NCBI GenBank assembly: GCA_963785075.1
Contig: CAWATW010000008.1
Coordinates: 157,861 to 221,860 of the forward strand
DNA: 64,000 nt
Origin: JAOUGY01 sp963785075
GTDB taxonomy: Bacteria; Actinomycetota; Acidimicrobiia; Spongiisociales; ZC4RG35
Direction of reading: 5' to 3'
Shown: one piece after another, positions 54,673 through 63,859 of the stretch
How the letters are laid out: each line of letters starts with the position of its first letter
Numbering within the stretch: position 1 is the stretch's first letter
Notes under the pieces: generated by a model
Told to the model about the DNA's origin: nothing
The model's database searches: none
The model's input: the letters and a program-made list of their open reading frames with translations, nothing else
Made by a program: the position numbers and the translations under genes

Positions 54673-56412
54673 TCATCCGGCCGGTTCCTGATGCATGTCT
54701 TTGAACGCTCTCAGCTTCGGCGCCCACATGTGTGTGACCGGGTCCACGTCGACGTGGATCACCGAGGGAAGGCCCGACGCCCGGGCCCGTTCCAGGGCCG
54801 GGGCCAGTTCGGCCTCCTTCGAGGCCCGCTCCCCGTGCGCTCCCATCGAGCGGGCGAGATCGTCGAACCGTATCTCTGAGAAGTCGGCGTTGATGGTCTC
54901 GTCATCGTCGAGTTTCTTGCGCACGATCGTCTTGAACGGTCTGAGCGCGAACTGCTGGTTCATCTTCACCATGCCCCATTGGAGGTCGACGAACACCACG
55001 TACAGGACGGGCAAACCCACGCGGACCGCCGTTTCGACCTCCTGGGGGTGAAAGCCCATGGCACCGTCTCCGATGAGACACGCCACAACTCGGTCGGGGT
55101 GCGCAATCTGGGCTCCCAGCGCCTGAGCGACTCCGGCGCCGAGCATCCCGAACTTGAACGTCGCCAGCAGGGAGTTCGGCTCGGTCACCTCGTGGAAGAA
55201 CTGAGCCCACACGGTGGTATTGCCGCCGTCGAACACCCAGATGGTGTCGGAGGGCAGCGTCTCCTGGGCGATCCGGGCCGCCCGGCCCGGATTGAGCCCG
55301 GCCTCCCGGGAGTCGTCGAGTCGTCCATCCAATTTGGCCCGCTCTCGCGTTCGATCCTCGACCCAGGTGACCCGGTTCGGTTCGAAGGCCGGGCCTGACT
55401 CGAGTTCGGCTGCGAGCTGGTCGAGGAATCGTCTGGCATCGGCGAGCACCGCCAAGCTGACCGGTTTGTTCACGCCGAGCCAATGATCGTCGACGTCCAC
55501 CTGGATGACCGTCTGCTCCGAGCTCGCTCCCCAGTAGGGAGACTTGCCCCACCAGTCGGTCTCACCGAGTCGGGAACCCAACACCAGGATCACGTCGGCC
55601 TCGGTGCGCAGCTTCTTGTACAGGTCGAGGTGGGTCATCGGGATGACCTGCTCGTGGGTCTCGAGCAGCGCCCCACGACCACCCCAACTCGTGGTCACCG
55701 GAGCTCCGAGCAGCTCTGCGACGCGCTGCAGGGACCCCGAGGCTCCGGCGTGGATGACCCCTGTGCCGGCATGGATGAGCGGATTCGAAGCCGATCGGAG
55801 GAGTCCCGCAGCTTCTGTGACCGCATCGGCGTCGGCGGACAGCGGCTCCGTGCGCCGATACGTCGACGGTGGGCGAACCTGGTCGAGGTCGGACGTGTCC
55901 TTGCCGTTGATGATGGACTCCGGGATGTCGACGTGTACGACGCCGGGTCGACCCGTCCACGCCGTCCGGAAGGCACGTCGCATGAACTCGGGGATGCGCG
56001 ATCGATCGGGGACCGCGCCCGACCACTTCGTCATGGGAGCCGTCACCGCCGTCTGGTCGAAGTACTGGAACGTGCCGCCGCGGTCGGGATAGGCGATGCC
56101 CACCCGTCGGGACGAGGTGATCAGCAGCACCCGATGACCCTCACCCGACTCCACTGCCACCCCGGGGAGCGCATTGGCCACGCCGGGTCCGTTGGAGGCG
56201 ATCGCAACGCCGAGCTTGCCGGTGAGGCGGGCGTACGCCCCGGCCATGTGCAGAGCGGAGGTCTCGTGCCGTGGCGACACGAGACGGATGCCGTGGCGCT
56301 CGAAGCTCGAATACAAGCCGAAGTAGGTCCCGTCGATGATCCCGAAGACGGTGTCGACGCCCTCGGCGGCGAGCATGGCCGCCACCAGTTCGCCACCCGT
56401 CACGTTCGCCAC
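54673..56412 (-). CDS. thiamine-pyrophosphate enzyme (acetolactate synthase-like)
   Basis: 579 residues from the GTG at 56412, with GAGGAG upstream. The N-terminal Pyr domain has the catalytic Glu in SPRHETSALHMAGAYARLTG, the middle domain is NAD/FAD-like (ADVILVLGSRLGETDWWGKS), and the PP domain has the metal motif CLIGDGAMGFHPQEVETAV. The following VDLQWGM has Asp near the usual Asn position. It could be a decarboxylase or carboligase; true acetolactate synthase is unlikely without a small subunit. It is downstream of the patatin-domain gene. Confidence 0.86.
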   Translation of the reverse strand: MANVTGGELVAAMLAAEGVDTVFGIIDGTYFGLYSSFERHGIRLVSPRHETSALHMAGAYARLTGKLGVAIASNGPGVANALPGVAVESGEGHRVLLITSSRRVGIAYPDRGGTFQYFDQTAVTAPMTKWSGAVPDRSRIPEFMRRAFRTAWTGRPGVVHVDIPESIINGKDTSDLDQVRPPSTYRRTEPLSADADAVTEAAGLLRSASNPLIHAGTGVIHAGASGSLQRVAELLGAPVTTSWGGRGALLETHEQVIPMTHLDLYKKLRTEADVILVLGSRLGETDWWGKSPYWGASSEQTVIQVDVDDHWLGVNKPVSLAVLADARRFLDQLAAELESGPAFEPNRVTWVEDRTRERAKLDGRLDDSREAGLNPGRAARIAQETLPSDTIWVFDGGNTTVWAQFFHEVTEPNSLLATFKFGMLGAGVAQALGAQIAHPDRVVACLIGDGAMGFHPQEVETAVRVGLPVLYVVFVDLQWGMVKMNQQFALRPFKTIVRKKLDDDETINADFSEIRFDDLARSMGAHGERASKEAELAPALERARASGLPSVIHVDVDPVTHMWAPKLRAFKDMHQEPAG

Positions 56413-56470
56413 AGCTCTCCTCGACTCGACCCCGGCGAGACTAACGGCCGCACCCGATGCGACGCCGCCC

Positions 56471-59400
56471 TCATCCTCCCGGCGCCCCGAACAAGTCCGG
56501 ATAGTCGGTTCGGGCGGTGGCGAGCGCCTTGCGAAGGGCATCGTCGAGCTGTTGGGTGCTCGTCCTCGATAGCACCCATCCCAACGGTGCCGACGGACCG
56601 GGCGCAACCTGCGGAGCGATCCGCAGGTAGGTCGGGCGGCAATCGGCGAATCGAAGGGCTTCGGGGCACGCCTGAGACATCTCGAAGGCCGCCGTCTGCT
56701 CCAACGACTCGGGAGTGATGCGCCCTGCGGCTCCGAAAGCCACCAGGGGGGCAACGAGCTCACGCGGTCGGTCGGGGGTGGGGATGGCGGCAGTGGACCG
56801 GTAGTGGTTGTCGAGCAGCACGATCCAGGGCTGCACTTCGAACGAACCGGGCCCGGCGTTGTGGGCTCGCACATGGGGTTCGAGCTGCTCCCAGATCTGG
56901 AGCAGGGTGAGCAGCCCGGTGTTCTCGGCATACCCACCATCGACGACGTAGCTGGACACGGGTTCGACCGCTCCCGGAAGACATCGGTAATAGGCGGCCG
57001 AAGGAGTCACGAATGGGAACCGTGCCGAGGTCAGAGCTCCGGTGACTGCAGCCACCGTTTTGGCCTCGGCGGCCATGTCCGAGCACGACCCGTGGGTCCT
57101 CTCGACCAACCCGGCGTACAGCCCGAACGCCGCCGGGAACTGTGGGGAGGTGGTGTCACCCGGATCGGGGACGTCGAGACAATTGCCCGTGGGGGTGGTG
57201 AAGAGCGCCAGATTCGACAGGAGTGTCCGACAGCCATCGTTGACGGACGTGCCGTTGAGCACGACGATCGGTTGCCAGCCTGGTCGGCGCCCGAGCTGCG
57301 ACAGCGCCAACTCATCGCCGTCGATCGTGAATCGTCCGTCCTCCGACCAGGCCCGCTCGATCAGTTCTGCACGGTCGGCCCAGGTGTCGGTGAGCCCGGT
57401 GACCGTCTGCAGAACGTCACGAAACAACAGCCCTGAGATCGCCTGGGCCAGAGCAGCGTCCTTGCTCATCTCTGCGATCGTCGAGCTGGCGTTGGCCACG
57501 CCATCGGGATCGGGATCGGTGTGCGCGAACCAGGTGGCCGCTCCGACGCTGCCCCCGGACACGCCGCTCACGGCGAACGGACCGAGCTCCCCACAGGTCA
57601 AACCGCCGGCCTCCGAGGTGAAGAGCTGATCGAGGCCGGTGGTTGTCCAGTACGCCGCCCGGATTCCACCGCCCGGGGCGGCGACCAGGTACAGAGGTCG
57701 GGGGCCATCACCGGTGTCACATTCGCTGGATCGGAGCAGCCACCGCCGGAATTGGGTACCGACCGCGTCGGCTGCCAGTTCGGTGTCGGTCTCATCGACA
57801 TCGGTTCCGAATCGAGGCGGGTCGATGAGGCGGGCATCGTTGTACCCGCCCGCAGAGTCCAGCATGCCGGCCGTCACCCACATCGCAACGAGCACGAGGA
57901 ACCACGGAGTCCTGGACCCGAACCCGAGGCTCTTCGTCACGTCCCACCGCCACACTCGGTTCCCGACCCAGGCCAGGCCGGCCACGATCACCGAGAACGC
58001 GGCGATCGCAATGGCCAGGACCCCCGTGGACCCGATCGCAGGAGCGACCGTGGGCCGGATCGCCAAGACGACCGCCAGCACCACCGAGACGAGACCGATA
58101 CGGAAAGCGACTGGCACGAGCATGTCGCCTGCCCAGGCGTAGACCCGTTGGACGGCGAGTTGCGTCGCACGACCCGAGGTGATGGCCAGCAGCGCACCGA
58201 TCAGCGCGCCCGCTATCCACCAGGTGGGTGAGGAGGCATATAGCGCCGGGAGCAGCGTCGCCCGCACCAGGCCCAACGACACGGCAGTCGCAACGACGCC
58301 GGCCATCGATCCGATCCACGCCACCATCCGCAACCGGTCGGCGTCCTTCTCGATCGACACGACCTCGTCGAGCGTCGGACGTTGCGGGCCTCCGAAAGCC
58401 TCGCGGGCGGCCTCTGCAACCTCCCTCAACACTCGCCGCCACCACGGATCGTCCGCTGCCGTACGCGGGGACACCGAGGCGACCGAGATCGATCGCGCTC
58501 GATCCACCAGCCAGGCGATGACGGTCGCCCCCACAGTGACCACAACCGGGGCCCACGGCACGAACCTCCAGTTGCCCTCGAAAAGGCCACCCAGGAGGAA
58601 CCAGAACATCGAGACCCCTGTCGACCACGCCACGACGACCCATCGCCGGACCGGTGTCGGCGGTCTGGAGTGAGATGCGACCGAGATGAAGCCGGCGGAG
58701 ATGACGGCCGCCACGGAGAATCCGCCCAACGCGATGGCGGCGATGAACACCCACCGGAATCCGCCGTCCGGAGGGTCGATCTGGCTTCGCAGGACGTCCG
58801 GTATCTGTTCGAGCGGTCCGCCCGCCGGCAGTGCCACGAGCAGGACGAACAACGCAACGACGACGCCGATCCCCGAAAGAGCGGTCCACGGCTCCTGGGC
58901 CGCCCCACGCCGAACGTTGCCCGCTCGGCCCGCCAGCTCCCGCACGGCCCGATTGCCGCCGCCATCGGCGTCCGCATTGTCCGACCGCAGCACGTAGATG
59001 CCACCGATCACCGCTGCGATCGCGACGGCGCCCCACTTCACGAGCCCGGCCAGCTGAGTCAGGAACGCAAAGATCACAGACCACGAACCGGCTGGAACGA
59101 GCAGACCCACGCCCACGAAGGATCGGACACTGGTCGGTGTCCCGGCCGTGAAATCGAGCCCCACCAGCGCCAGCCACGCCGAAAGGTTCTCGACTTGGTC
59201 GGCGGCAAGCATGATGAATCCGAGCTCGAAGGCAAGCGTCCGGCTCACACCGAGCTTCCGGAGCCCCAGAACCACGAACATCGGGTACACGAGCGCGAAA
59301 GCCAGATCGGCGACCACATGCACGGTGATCAACGCATTTGCTGGAAGACCTCCTGAGGCCTCCCCCTCCTCCGGCTCCGAAGCAAGGTCCCACGCCTCCT

Positions 59401-59710
59401 CTGCCGCGAGGAGCTCCGAGGTGTCCCACACATCAGGGTGCAGACCGGTGAACACCGTCTCGTCGTAGGCGAGCCCACCGGACTCCAGCCGACCGAGCTG
59501 AGACCCGACGTCGTTCATCACGACCAGAGCAAGCGCTGTGATACCCACCATCACCCAGAGAGACGTGGTGCGATCCCACGTGAATCTTCCGACATGCCAC
59601 CGATGCTCTGGGCGCCTGCCGGCCCGAACGATGCGACCGAACGCCCGTTCCATCCACGATGTTGCGGGTGGGCTCGCGGCAGCGGACACGATGTTCGAAG
59701 TGGAGGCCAT
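56471..59710 (-). CDS. large membrane protein with C-terminal patatin-like phospholipase domain
   Basis: 1079 residues. Residues 1-640 contain about a dozen hydrophobic segments in groups (for example LWVMVGITALALVVMNDVGS) with long soluble loops. The C-terminal part is a patatin hydrolase: oxyanion loop AAPGGGIRAAYW, nucleophile elbow AVSGVSGGSVGAATW, and dyad Asp in VVDGGYAENTGLL. This should be a membrane-bound acyl hydrolase acting on lipids. Fusion to such a long polytopic region is uncommon. No partner gene is evident. Confidence 0.85.
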   Translation of the reverse strand: MASTSNIVSAAASPPATSWMERAFGRIVRAGRRPEHRWHVGRFTWDRTTSLWVMVGITALALVVMNDVGSQLGRLESGGLAYDETVFTGLHPDVWDTSELLAAEEAWDLASEPEEGEASGGLPANALITVHVVADLAFALVYPMFVVLGLRKLGVSRTLAFELGFIMLAADQVENLSAWLALVGLDFTAGTPTSVRSFVGVGLLVPAGSWSVIFAFLTQLAGLVKWGAVAIAAVIGGIYVLRSDNADADGGGNRAVRELAGRAGNVRRGAAQEPWTALSGIGVVVALFVLLVALPAGGPLEQIPDVLRSQIDPPDGGFRWVFIAAIALGGFSVAAVISAGFISVASHSRPPTPVRRWVVVAWSTGVSMFWFLLGGLFEGNWRFVPWAPVVVTVGATVIAWLVDRARSISVASVSPRTAADDPWWRRVLREVAEAAREAFGGPQRPTLDEVVSIEKDADRLRMVAWIGSMAGVVATAVSLGLVRATLLPALYASSPTWWIAGALIGALLAITSGRATQLAVQRVYAWAGDMLVPVAFRIGLVSVVLAVVLAIRPTVAPAIGSTGVLAIAIAAFSVIVAGLAWVGNRVWRWDVTKSLGFGSRTPWFLVLVAMWVTAGMLDSAGGYNDARLIDPPRFGTDVDETDTELAADAVGTQFRRWLLRSSECDTGDGPRPLYLVAAPGGGIRAAYWTTTGLDQLFTSEAGGLTCGELGPFAVSGVSGGSVGAATWFAHTDPDPDGVANASSTIAEMSKDAALAQAISGLLFRDVLQTVTGLTDTWADRAELIERAWSEDGRFTIDGDELALSQLGRRPGWQPIVVLNGTSVNDGCRTLLSNLALFTTPTGNCLDVPDPGDTTSPQFPAAFGLYAGLVERTHGSCSDMAAEAKTVAAVTGALTSARFPFVTPSAAYYRCLPGAVEPVSSYVVDGGYAENTGLLTLLQIWEQLEPHVRAHNAGPGSFEVQPWIVLLDNHYRSTAAIPTPDRPRELVAPLVAFGAAGRITPESLEQTAAFEMSQACPEALRFADCRPTYLRIAPQVAPGPSAPLGWVLSRTSTQQLDDALRKALATARTDYPDLFGAPGG

Positions 59711-59857
59711 ACGAGTTGGAACCTATCTCACGCGTCGGGATGCCCGCTGCCCCGGACGGGAGTTTCTCCGACAAACATCGGCCCGGACCGTCGTCGTCGG
59801 GAGATACCCTTCAAAGGTGCTTGACCTCGCCCCAGGGGCATGCCCCAAGCTCGACCC

Positions 59858-60169
59858 ATGAGCAACGGAGACGAACCGACGATGACCTCGGGTGCGTTTG
59901 CACGCAGGTCCCGACTGTCGCCCAAGGCGCTCCGGCTCTACGACGACATGGGGCTGCTGCGTCCGGCGTGGGTCGATCCGTCCAACGGATACCGGTACTA
60001 CGACGAGAGCCAGATCGAGCCGGCACGGCTCATCGGGTTGCTCAGGACGCTCGGAATGCCCCTGGCAACGATCAGCGAGGTGGTCCTCCTGGATGCACCG
60101 GACGCCATCACGGCGATCGGCACGTTCTGGGAGGGCGTCGAAGCCCAACACACCGGACAAAAAAAATGA
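59858..60169 (+). CDS. MerR-family regulator, DNA-binding part (interrupted by in-frame TGA)
   Basis: 103 residues from the ATG at 59858. The winged helix is FARRSRLSPKALRLYDDMGL and VDPSNGYRYYDESQIEPARL, followed by a dimerisation helix. It ends at a TGA (60167-60169) right after eight A bases. The same frame continues without further stops into a GyrI-like effector domain, so the original protein was probably one MerR-GyrI chain cut by a CGA-to-TGA change. Confidence 0.8.
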   Translation: MSNGDEPTMTSGAFARRSRLSPKALRLYDDMGLLRPAWVDPSNGYRYYDESQIEPARLIGLLRTLGMPLATISEVVLLDAPDAITAIGTFWEGVEAQHTGQKK

Positions 60170-60214
60170 CTGGTCCGGCACCTCGCCCAACTCCTCTCGG
60201 GGAAAGGACACGAC

Positions 60215-60682
60215 ATGTATCGAGTGGAACAGCGGGACGTGCCGGCACAGCGAGTGGCGAGCATCGAGGAGCGGGTCCTGGCCGGCGAGCTGCCGGCCTT
60301 CATCGACAGGAGCATGCGCTCACTGTGTGGGCACCTCGAGCAGTCCGCGGCGACAATGGGGATTCCGTTCGTGGCGTATCACGGCGAGGTCAACCTCGAT
60401 TCCGATGGACCGGTCGAGGTCTGCATCCCCTACGACGGGACGCTGGAACCCATCGACCAGCTGCGTCTGCGGCTCGAACCCGCTCACCGAGAGGCGTTCA
60501 CCCGGATCACGAAACAGCAGGTGGAGTTCCCGGTCATCCTCGAGGCATATGAGGCGGTCGAGTCATGGGTTCGGAGCAACGGCCACGCGGTGTCCGGCTC
60601 ACCACGGGAGGTGTACTTCGTCGACTTCGACGCCGCTGCAGACCACGAACCTGCTTGCGACATCGCGTTCCCCTACGACTGA
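60215..60682 (+). CDS. GyrI-like effector domain (distal half of the MerR regulator)
   Basis: 155 residues, in the same frame as the preceding MerR half. MYRVEQRDVPAQRVASIEER is the usual opening of the GyrI-like small-molecule-binding domain; EVNLDSDGPVEVCIPYDGTL and FPVILEAYEAVESWVRSNGH follow, and the ending DIAFPYD is typical. A ribosome site (GGGGAAAGGA) precedes the ATG, so it could be made as a separate ligand-binding protein. Loss of the link would uncouple it from DNA binding. Confidence 0.78.
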   Translation: MYRVEQRDVPAQRVASIEERVLAGELPAFIDRSMRSLCGHLEQSAATMGIPFVAYHGEVNLDSDGPVEVCIPYDGTLEPIDQLRLRLEPAHREAFTRITKQQVEFPVILEAYEAVESWVRSNGHAVSGSPREVYFVDFDAAADHEPACDIAFPYD

Positions 60683-60820
60683 CGGCAGAACCGGCCAGGA
60701 GCCGGCCTGGGTTCATGAGAAAAGTTGCACAAAGTTCCCGATCGGGTAGCTTGCTCGTGATCAGGGCGACCCGGTTCTGGCGTCGCCACTTCTCTCACAC
60801 CCCACCCAGGAGGATCTGCT

Positions 60821-61423
60821 GTGCCCCCAGCACCCACCTATTCGCGCCGCGCCATGCTCAAGCTGGCGGCGAGCGCAGCGCTCTTGCCCGCACTCCGACC
60901 TGTGGCCGCACTGGCAGCGCCACCAGCGCTCGACATCGTGTTCCCGCAGGATCCGTTGGTGACCGAATTCGTGGACAGCTTCGGATTCGCCCGTTCAGGA
61001 GGACGCCGCCACCAGGGCAACGACTTGATCGCCCCCAAGATGACACCGGTGTACTCGGCTGCCGCCGGAGTGGTCAACTCGGTCGGTGACGGCGGAATCG
61101 CAGGGAGACGTGTGATCATCGACCACGTCGGAGGTTGGCAGTCCTGGTATCTCCATCTCAACAACGACACGCCCGGGTCCGATGACGGTCGCGCCGAATG
61201 GTCAGACACGGTTGCGGCAGGGGTGGCCGAGGGATCTCTCGTAACTGCCGGTCAACAGATCGGATGGGTCGGCGACTCGGGGAACGCCGAGTGGGTCGGA
61301 CCTCACACCCACTTCGAGCTGCACTGGCATGGCGAAGTGATCGATCCGTTCCCCTACCTCGAGCCGGCCTTCGAGCAAGCCCTCACCGAGGCACGCCCAC
61401 TCGTCCAGAATCTCGTGAAATGA
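60821..61423 (+). CDS. secreted M23-family (LytM-type) metallopeptidase
   Basis: 200 residues, GTG start after AGGAGG. The N-terminus has a twin-arginine type signal (YSRRAMLKLAASAALLPALR). The LytM domain has the zinc ligands in RRHQGNDLIAPKM and HTHFELHWHGE, with VIIDHVGGWQSWYLHLNN between. It should cut peptidoglycan cross-links or act as a scaffold in the cell wall. Tat export would imply a folded enzyme with zinc already bound. Confidence 0.9.
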   Translation: MPPAPTYSRRAMLKLAASAALLPALRPVAALAAPPALDIVFPQDPLVTEFVDSFGFARSGGRRHQGNDLIAPKMTPVYSAAAGVVNSVGDGGIAGRRVIIDHVGGWQSWYLHLNNDTPGSDDGRAEWSDTVAAGVAEGSLVTAGQQIGWVGDSGNAEWVGPHTHFELHWHGEVIDPFPYLEPAFEQALTEARPLVQNLVK

Positions 61424-61451
61424 CTGCCTGACGGCGCTCGACGGACCGATC

Positions 61452-61760
61452 TCAGGAGCCGTCGGGGTGTGACGCAAGCTTGGCCAGCATCAGACGGCGA
61501 AGCCGTGGAGGCGCCGAGTGCAGGCCGAGTTCGATCGCGAATCCGCCGTCGTCATTCGTGTCGAGGTGACCCCACGCTCCGTTGATCGCCAGGTCGAATC
61601 CGACGTCGCGGCCTCGAACCTCGACGTCTTCGAAGTCCCACTCCCCCACGGCGCGACCGTCCGACGTCATGGACACGCTCTCGTCATCGAGATCTATCAC
61701 CACGTCGACCGGACGATCAACCACACCCGGAACCGAGATCCTGCCCGTGTACTTCGACAT
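61452..61760 (-). CDS. small beta-rich protein, function unknown
   Basis: 102 residues from the second of two ATGs (61763, 61760) behind GGGAGG. Acidic and probably all beta (YTGRISVPGVVDRPVDVVID, GEWDFEDVEVRGRDVGFDLA). Resembles short uncharacterised actinobacterial proteins; no catalytic motif seen. Confidence 0.65.
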   Translation of the reverse strand: MSKYTGRISVPGVVDRPVDVVIDLDDESVSMTSDGRAVGEWDFEDVEVRGRDVGFDLAINGAWGHLDTNDDGGFAIELGLHSAPPRLRRLMLAKLASHPDGS

Positions 61761-61853
61761 CATCCACCTCCCGTCTTCGCTCCGTGACACCAAGGTACGT
61801 CGAAGAGCAGGATCCGCCAGGGTGGTTTCAGACTCGCAGCCCAGGGCTAGTCC

Positions 61854-62366
61854 TCAGATGGCGTAGACGGTTCCGAATCGGTTCGCCCGCTGTGGAGCAG
61901 GGCCGGCGGCGGGAGCTGAGGCGACACGAGCCGGGCCCGAGACGGGTGCCGCCACGGGGGAGGAGACCTCCACGGCCTGGACTTCGAGCACGGCATCACC
62001 GAGACCATCTACGACGCAGTTGGGCGAGCCAACGAAGCGGACGAGCAGGTCGTCGGTCCCTGCGATCGGGACCGTGCCTTCGGACGCACCAGGGAGCGTT
62101 ACCGCTGCTGAGATGGTGGCGTCTCCGATGGTGCTCGGAGCGGTCTCCATGTGCACGTATTCGAGTGATGCGCCGTCGACGGTGGTCCAGGCCAAACCCG
62201 AATCTGTGGGGGCGGACGTCACCAAGGCGCCGGTCGTACCCTCCCATGAACCAGAGATGCGTCGAGCCTCCTGAGTGGTCGGCTCGCACACGGAAGCCGA
62301 CGCCGGTGCAACGGTCGCAAAGACCATGCCAAGGCTCACGGCCGCAGTAGCCATCAACGTATTCAC
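61854..62366 (-). CDS. secreted protein of unknown function
   Basis: 170 residues, GTG start behind GGGGAG. Signal peptide MNTLMATAAVSLGMVFATVA with a cleavage site near PASASV. The mature part is Thr/Ser/Ala-rich with two Cys residues (SVCEPT, SPNCVV) that may pair, and ends in a Pro/Ala-rich tail. Nothing links it to its neighbours. Confidence 0.65.
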   Translation of the reverse strand: MNTLMATAAVSLGMVFATVAPASASVCEPTTQEARRISGSWEGTTGALVTSAPTDSGLAWTTVDGASLEYVHMETAPSTIGDATISAAVTLPGASEGTVPIAGTDDLLVRFVGSPNCVVDGLGDAVLEVQAVEVSSPVAAPVSGPARVASAPAAGPAPQRANRFGTVYAI

Positions 62367-62473
62367 CGACGCTCCCCTTCTTGCGTGGCTCCTGTCAATG
62401 GATCAACCTAGGGTTTCGCGAATACATCTGAAGGTCCACTATCTATTCCGTCGAAAGAACTAGTCCTCATGGG

Positions 62474-62485
62474 GGTCTAAAGACC
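62474..62485 (+). promoter_or_regulatory. palindrome just before the SRAP gene
   Basis: GGTCT-aa-AGACC ends one base before the ATG at 62487. It could be an operator or could form a hairpin over the ribosome site. No normal Shine-Dalgarno is seen here. Confidence 0.35.
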
Positions 62486-62486
62486 T

Positions 62487-63170
62487 ATGTGCGGTAGATA
62501 CGTGCTCGGTGGTGATGCCGCCGACTACGCCGAGTATTTCGGCGTCGATCGGGTGGTGACCGAAGCCCTGGCGCCCTCGTACAACGTCGCCCCCACCGAC
62601 GAGGTGTACACCGTGGCCGAATGGGATGGGGAAAGGCTGCTCGGAACGATGCGATGGGGTTTCGTTCCGCACTGGGCGAAGGACCGCAAGGCCATCCAGA
62701 TCAACGCCCGCGCCGAGAGCCTCTGCACGAAACCCATGTTCCGAGACTCGGCGAGCCGAAAACGGTGCATCATCCCGGCGGACGGTTTCTACGAGTGGGA
62801 ACCGAAGGACAAGGGCCGGACACCACACTGGGTGTTCCGGGCGGATGGGTTTCCGATGGGGTTCGCCGGCCTCTGGTCGACCTGGCGCAACCCGGAGACC
62901 GAGGAGTTGATCCGCACCTGCGCCATCGTCACCACCGCGGCGGAAGGTCCTATCACCGCCATTCACGATCGCATGCCGGTCGCCCTCGATCCGGCCGTGT
63001 GGGACACCTGGCTCGACCGCGACATCACGGATGCCGACGAGGTCGAGTCGCTGATCCAACCGATACCCGCCGACCTCATCATGGAACACGAGGTCTCGCC
63101 CGCTGTGAACAGCGTGCGAAACAACGAGCGCAACCTCACCGACCCCGCGGGCCCGCTGCGGCTCGTGTGA
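62487..63170 (+). CDS. SRAP-domain protein (YedK/HMCES type)
   Basis: 227 residues. The catalytic Cys2 follows the initiator (MCGRYVLGGDAADY), which fixes the start. Other active-site motifs are YNVAPTDEVYTV, TMRWGFVPHWAKD, INARAESLCTKPMF, CIIPADGFYEW and IHDRMPVAL. SRAP proteins form a covalent link with abasic sites in single-stranded DNA and shield them from strand breaks. No LexA box found upstream. Confidence 0.95.
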   Translation: MCGRYVLGGDAADYAEYFGVDRVVTEALAPSYNVAPTDEVYTVAEWDGERLLGTMRWGFVPHWAKDRKAIQINARAESLCTKPMFRDSASRKRCIIPADGFYEWEPKDKGRTPHWVFRADGFPMGFAGLWSTWRNPETEELIRTCAIVTTAAEGPITAIHDRMPVALDPAVWDTWLDRDITDADEVESLIQPIPADLIMEHEVSPAVNSVRNNERNLTDPAGPLRLV

Positions 63171-63247
63171 AGTCCAACCGGCGTCGATCCGATCGCCGGG
63201 GTCGAGTTGATTCCGGTTTGATTGTGATCTCGGTACCCTCGGCTGCA

Positions 63248-63859
63248 ATGTCGCGAGTTCTCTTGATCAGGCACGCCCCGACCCCCGAGACCGGCAAGAA
63301 GCTCACGGGCCGGCTCCCAGGTATCTCCCTCGATGAGCAAGGGCGGTCCAGGGCCCGGCGTACTGCCGAGCATCTGGCCGGCCTTCGCGTCGCTGCCGTG
63401 TACGCGTCCCCCATCGAGCGCACATGGGAGACGGCCCAACTCGTGGCCGAGCCGCACCGGTTGAACCCCATCGCCGAGGATGGCCTTCTGGAGGTCGACT
63501 ACGGCGCCTGGTCGGGCCGGACTCTGGCGTCCCTGTACAAGTTGAAGGCTTGGCGGACGGTCCAACAGACTCCGTCTCGCGTTGTGTTTCCCGATGGCGA
63601 GAGTCTCCTCGATGCCCAGACCCGGGCCGTTCGGACGGTGGCCCGGCTTGCCCGCGAACATCGGAAACAGACGATCGCTCTGGTATCACACGCGGACATC
63701 ATCAAGGCTGTTCTCGCTCACCACCTCGGTCAGCCACTCGACCTCTTCCAGCGCATCGGCGTCTCCCCTGCTTCGGTGTCGGTGCTCGACATTCCCGACG
63801 CCGGCCATCCGAGTGTGGTGGCCGTGAACACGACCGGGGACCCATCGTCATGGACATAG
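63248..63859 (+). CDS. histidine phosphatase (MSMEG_4193-type)
   Basis: 203 residues from the ATG at 63248. The phosphoglycerate-mutase fold has the catalytic LLIRHAPTPETGKKLTGR, the second Arg in ASPIERTWETAQL, the acid in LLEVDYGAWSGRTL and the second His in ALVSHADIIKAVLAHHL. In actinobacteria this subtype is typically followed by a DUF3090 gene, as here (10-bp overlap). The substrate is unknown. Confidence 0.92.
   Translation: MSRVLLIRHAPTPETGKKLTGRLPGISLDEQGRSRARRTAEHLAGLRVAAVYASPIERTWETAQLVAEPHRLNPIAEDGLLEVDYGAWSGRTLASLYKLKAWRTVQQTPSRVVFPDGESLLDAQTRAVRTVARLAREHRKQTIALVSHADIIKAVLAHHLGQPLDLFQRIGVSPASVSVLDIPDAGHPSVVAVNTTGDPSSWT

Noticed and set aside
60167..60169. TGA in the MerR gene as a second selenocysteine codon
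   Set aside because: No Cys is expected in the linker of MerR proteins, and no tight hairpin lies at the right distance after it. A CGA-to-TGA change is simpler.
62367..62486. LexA box before the SRAP gene
   Set aside because: No GAAC-N4-GTTC is present; only a GGTCT-AA-AGACC palindrome was found.
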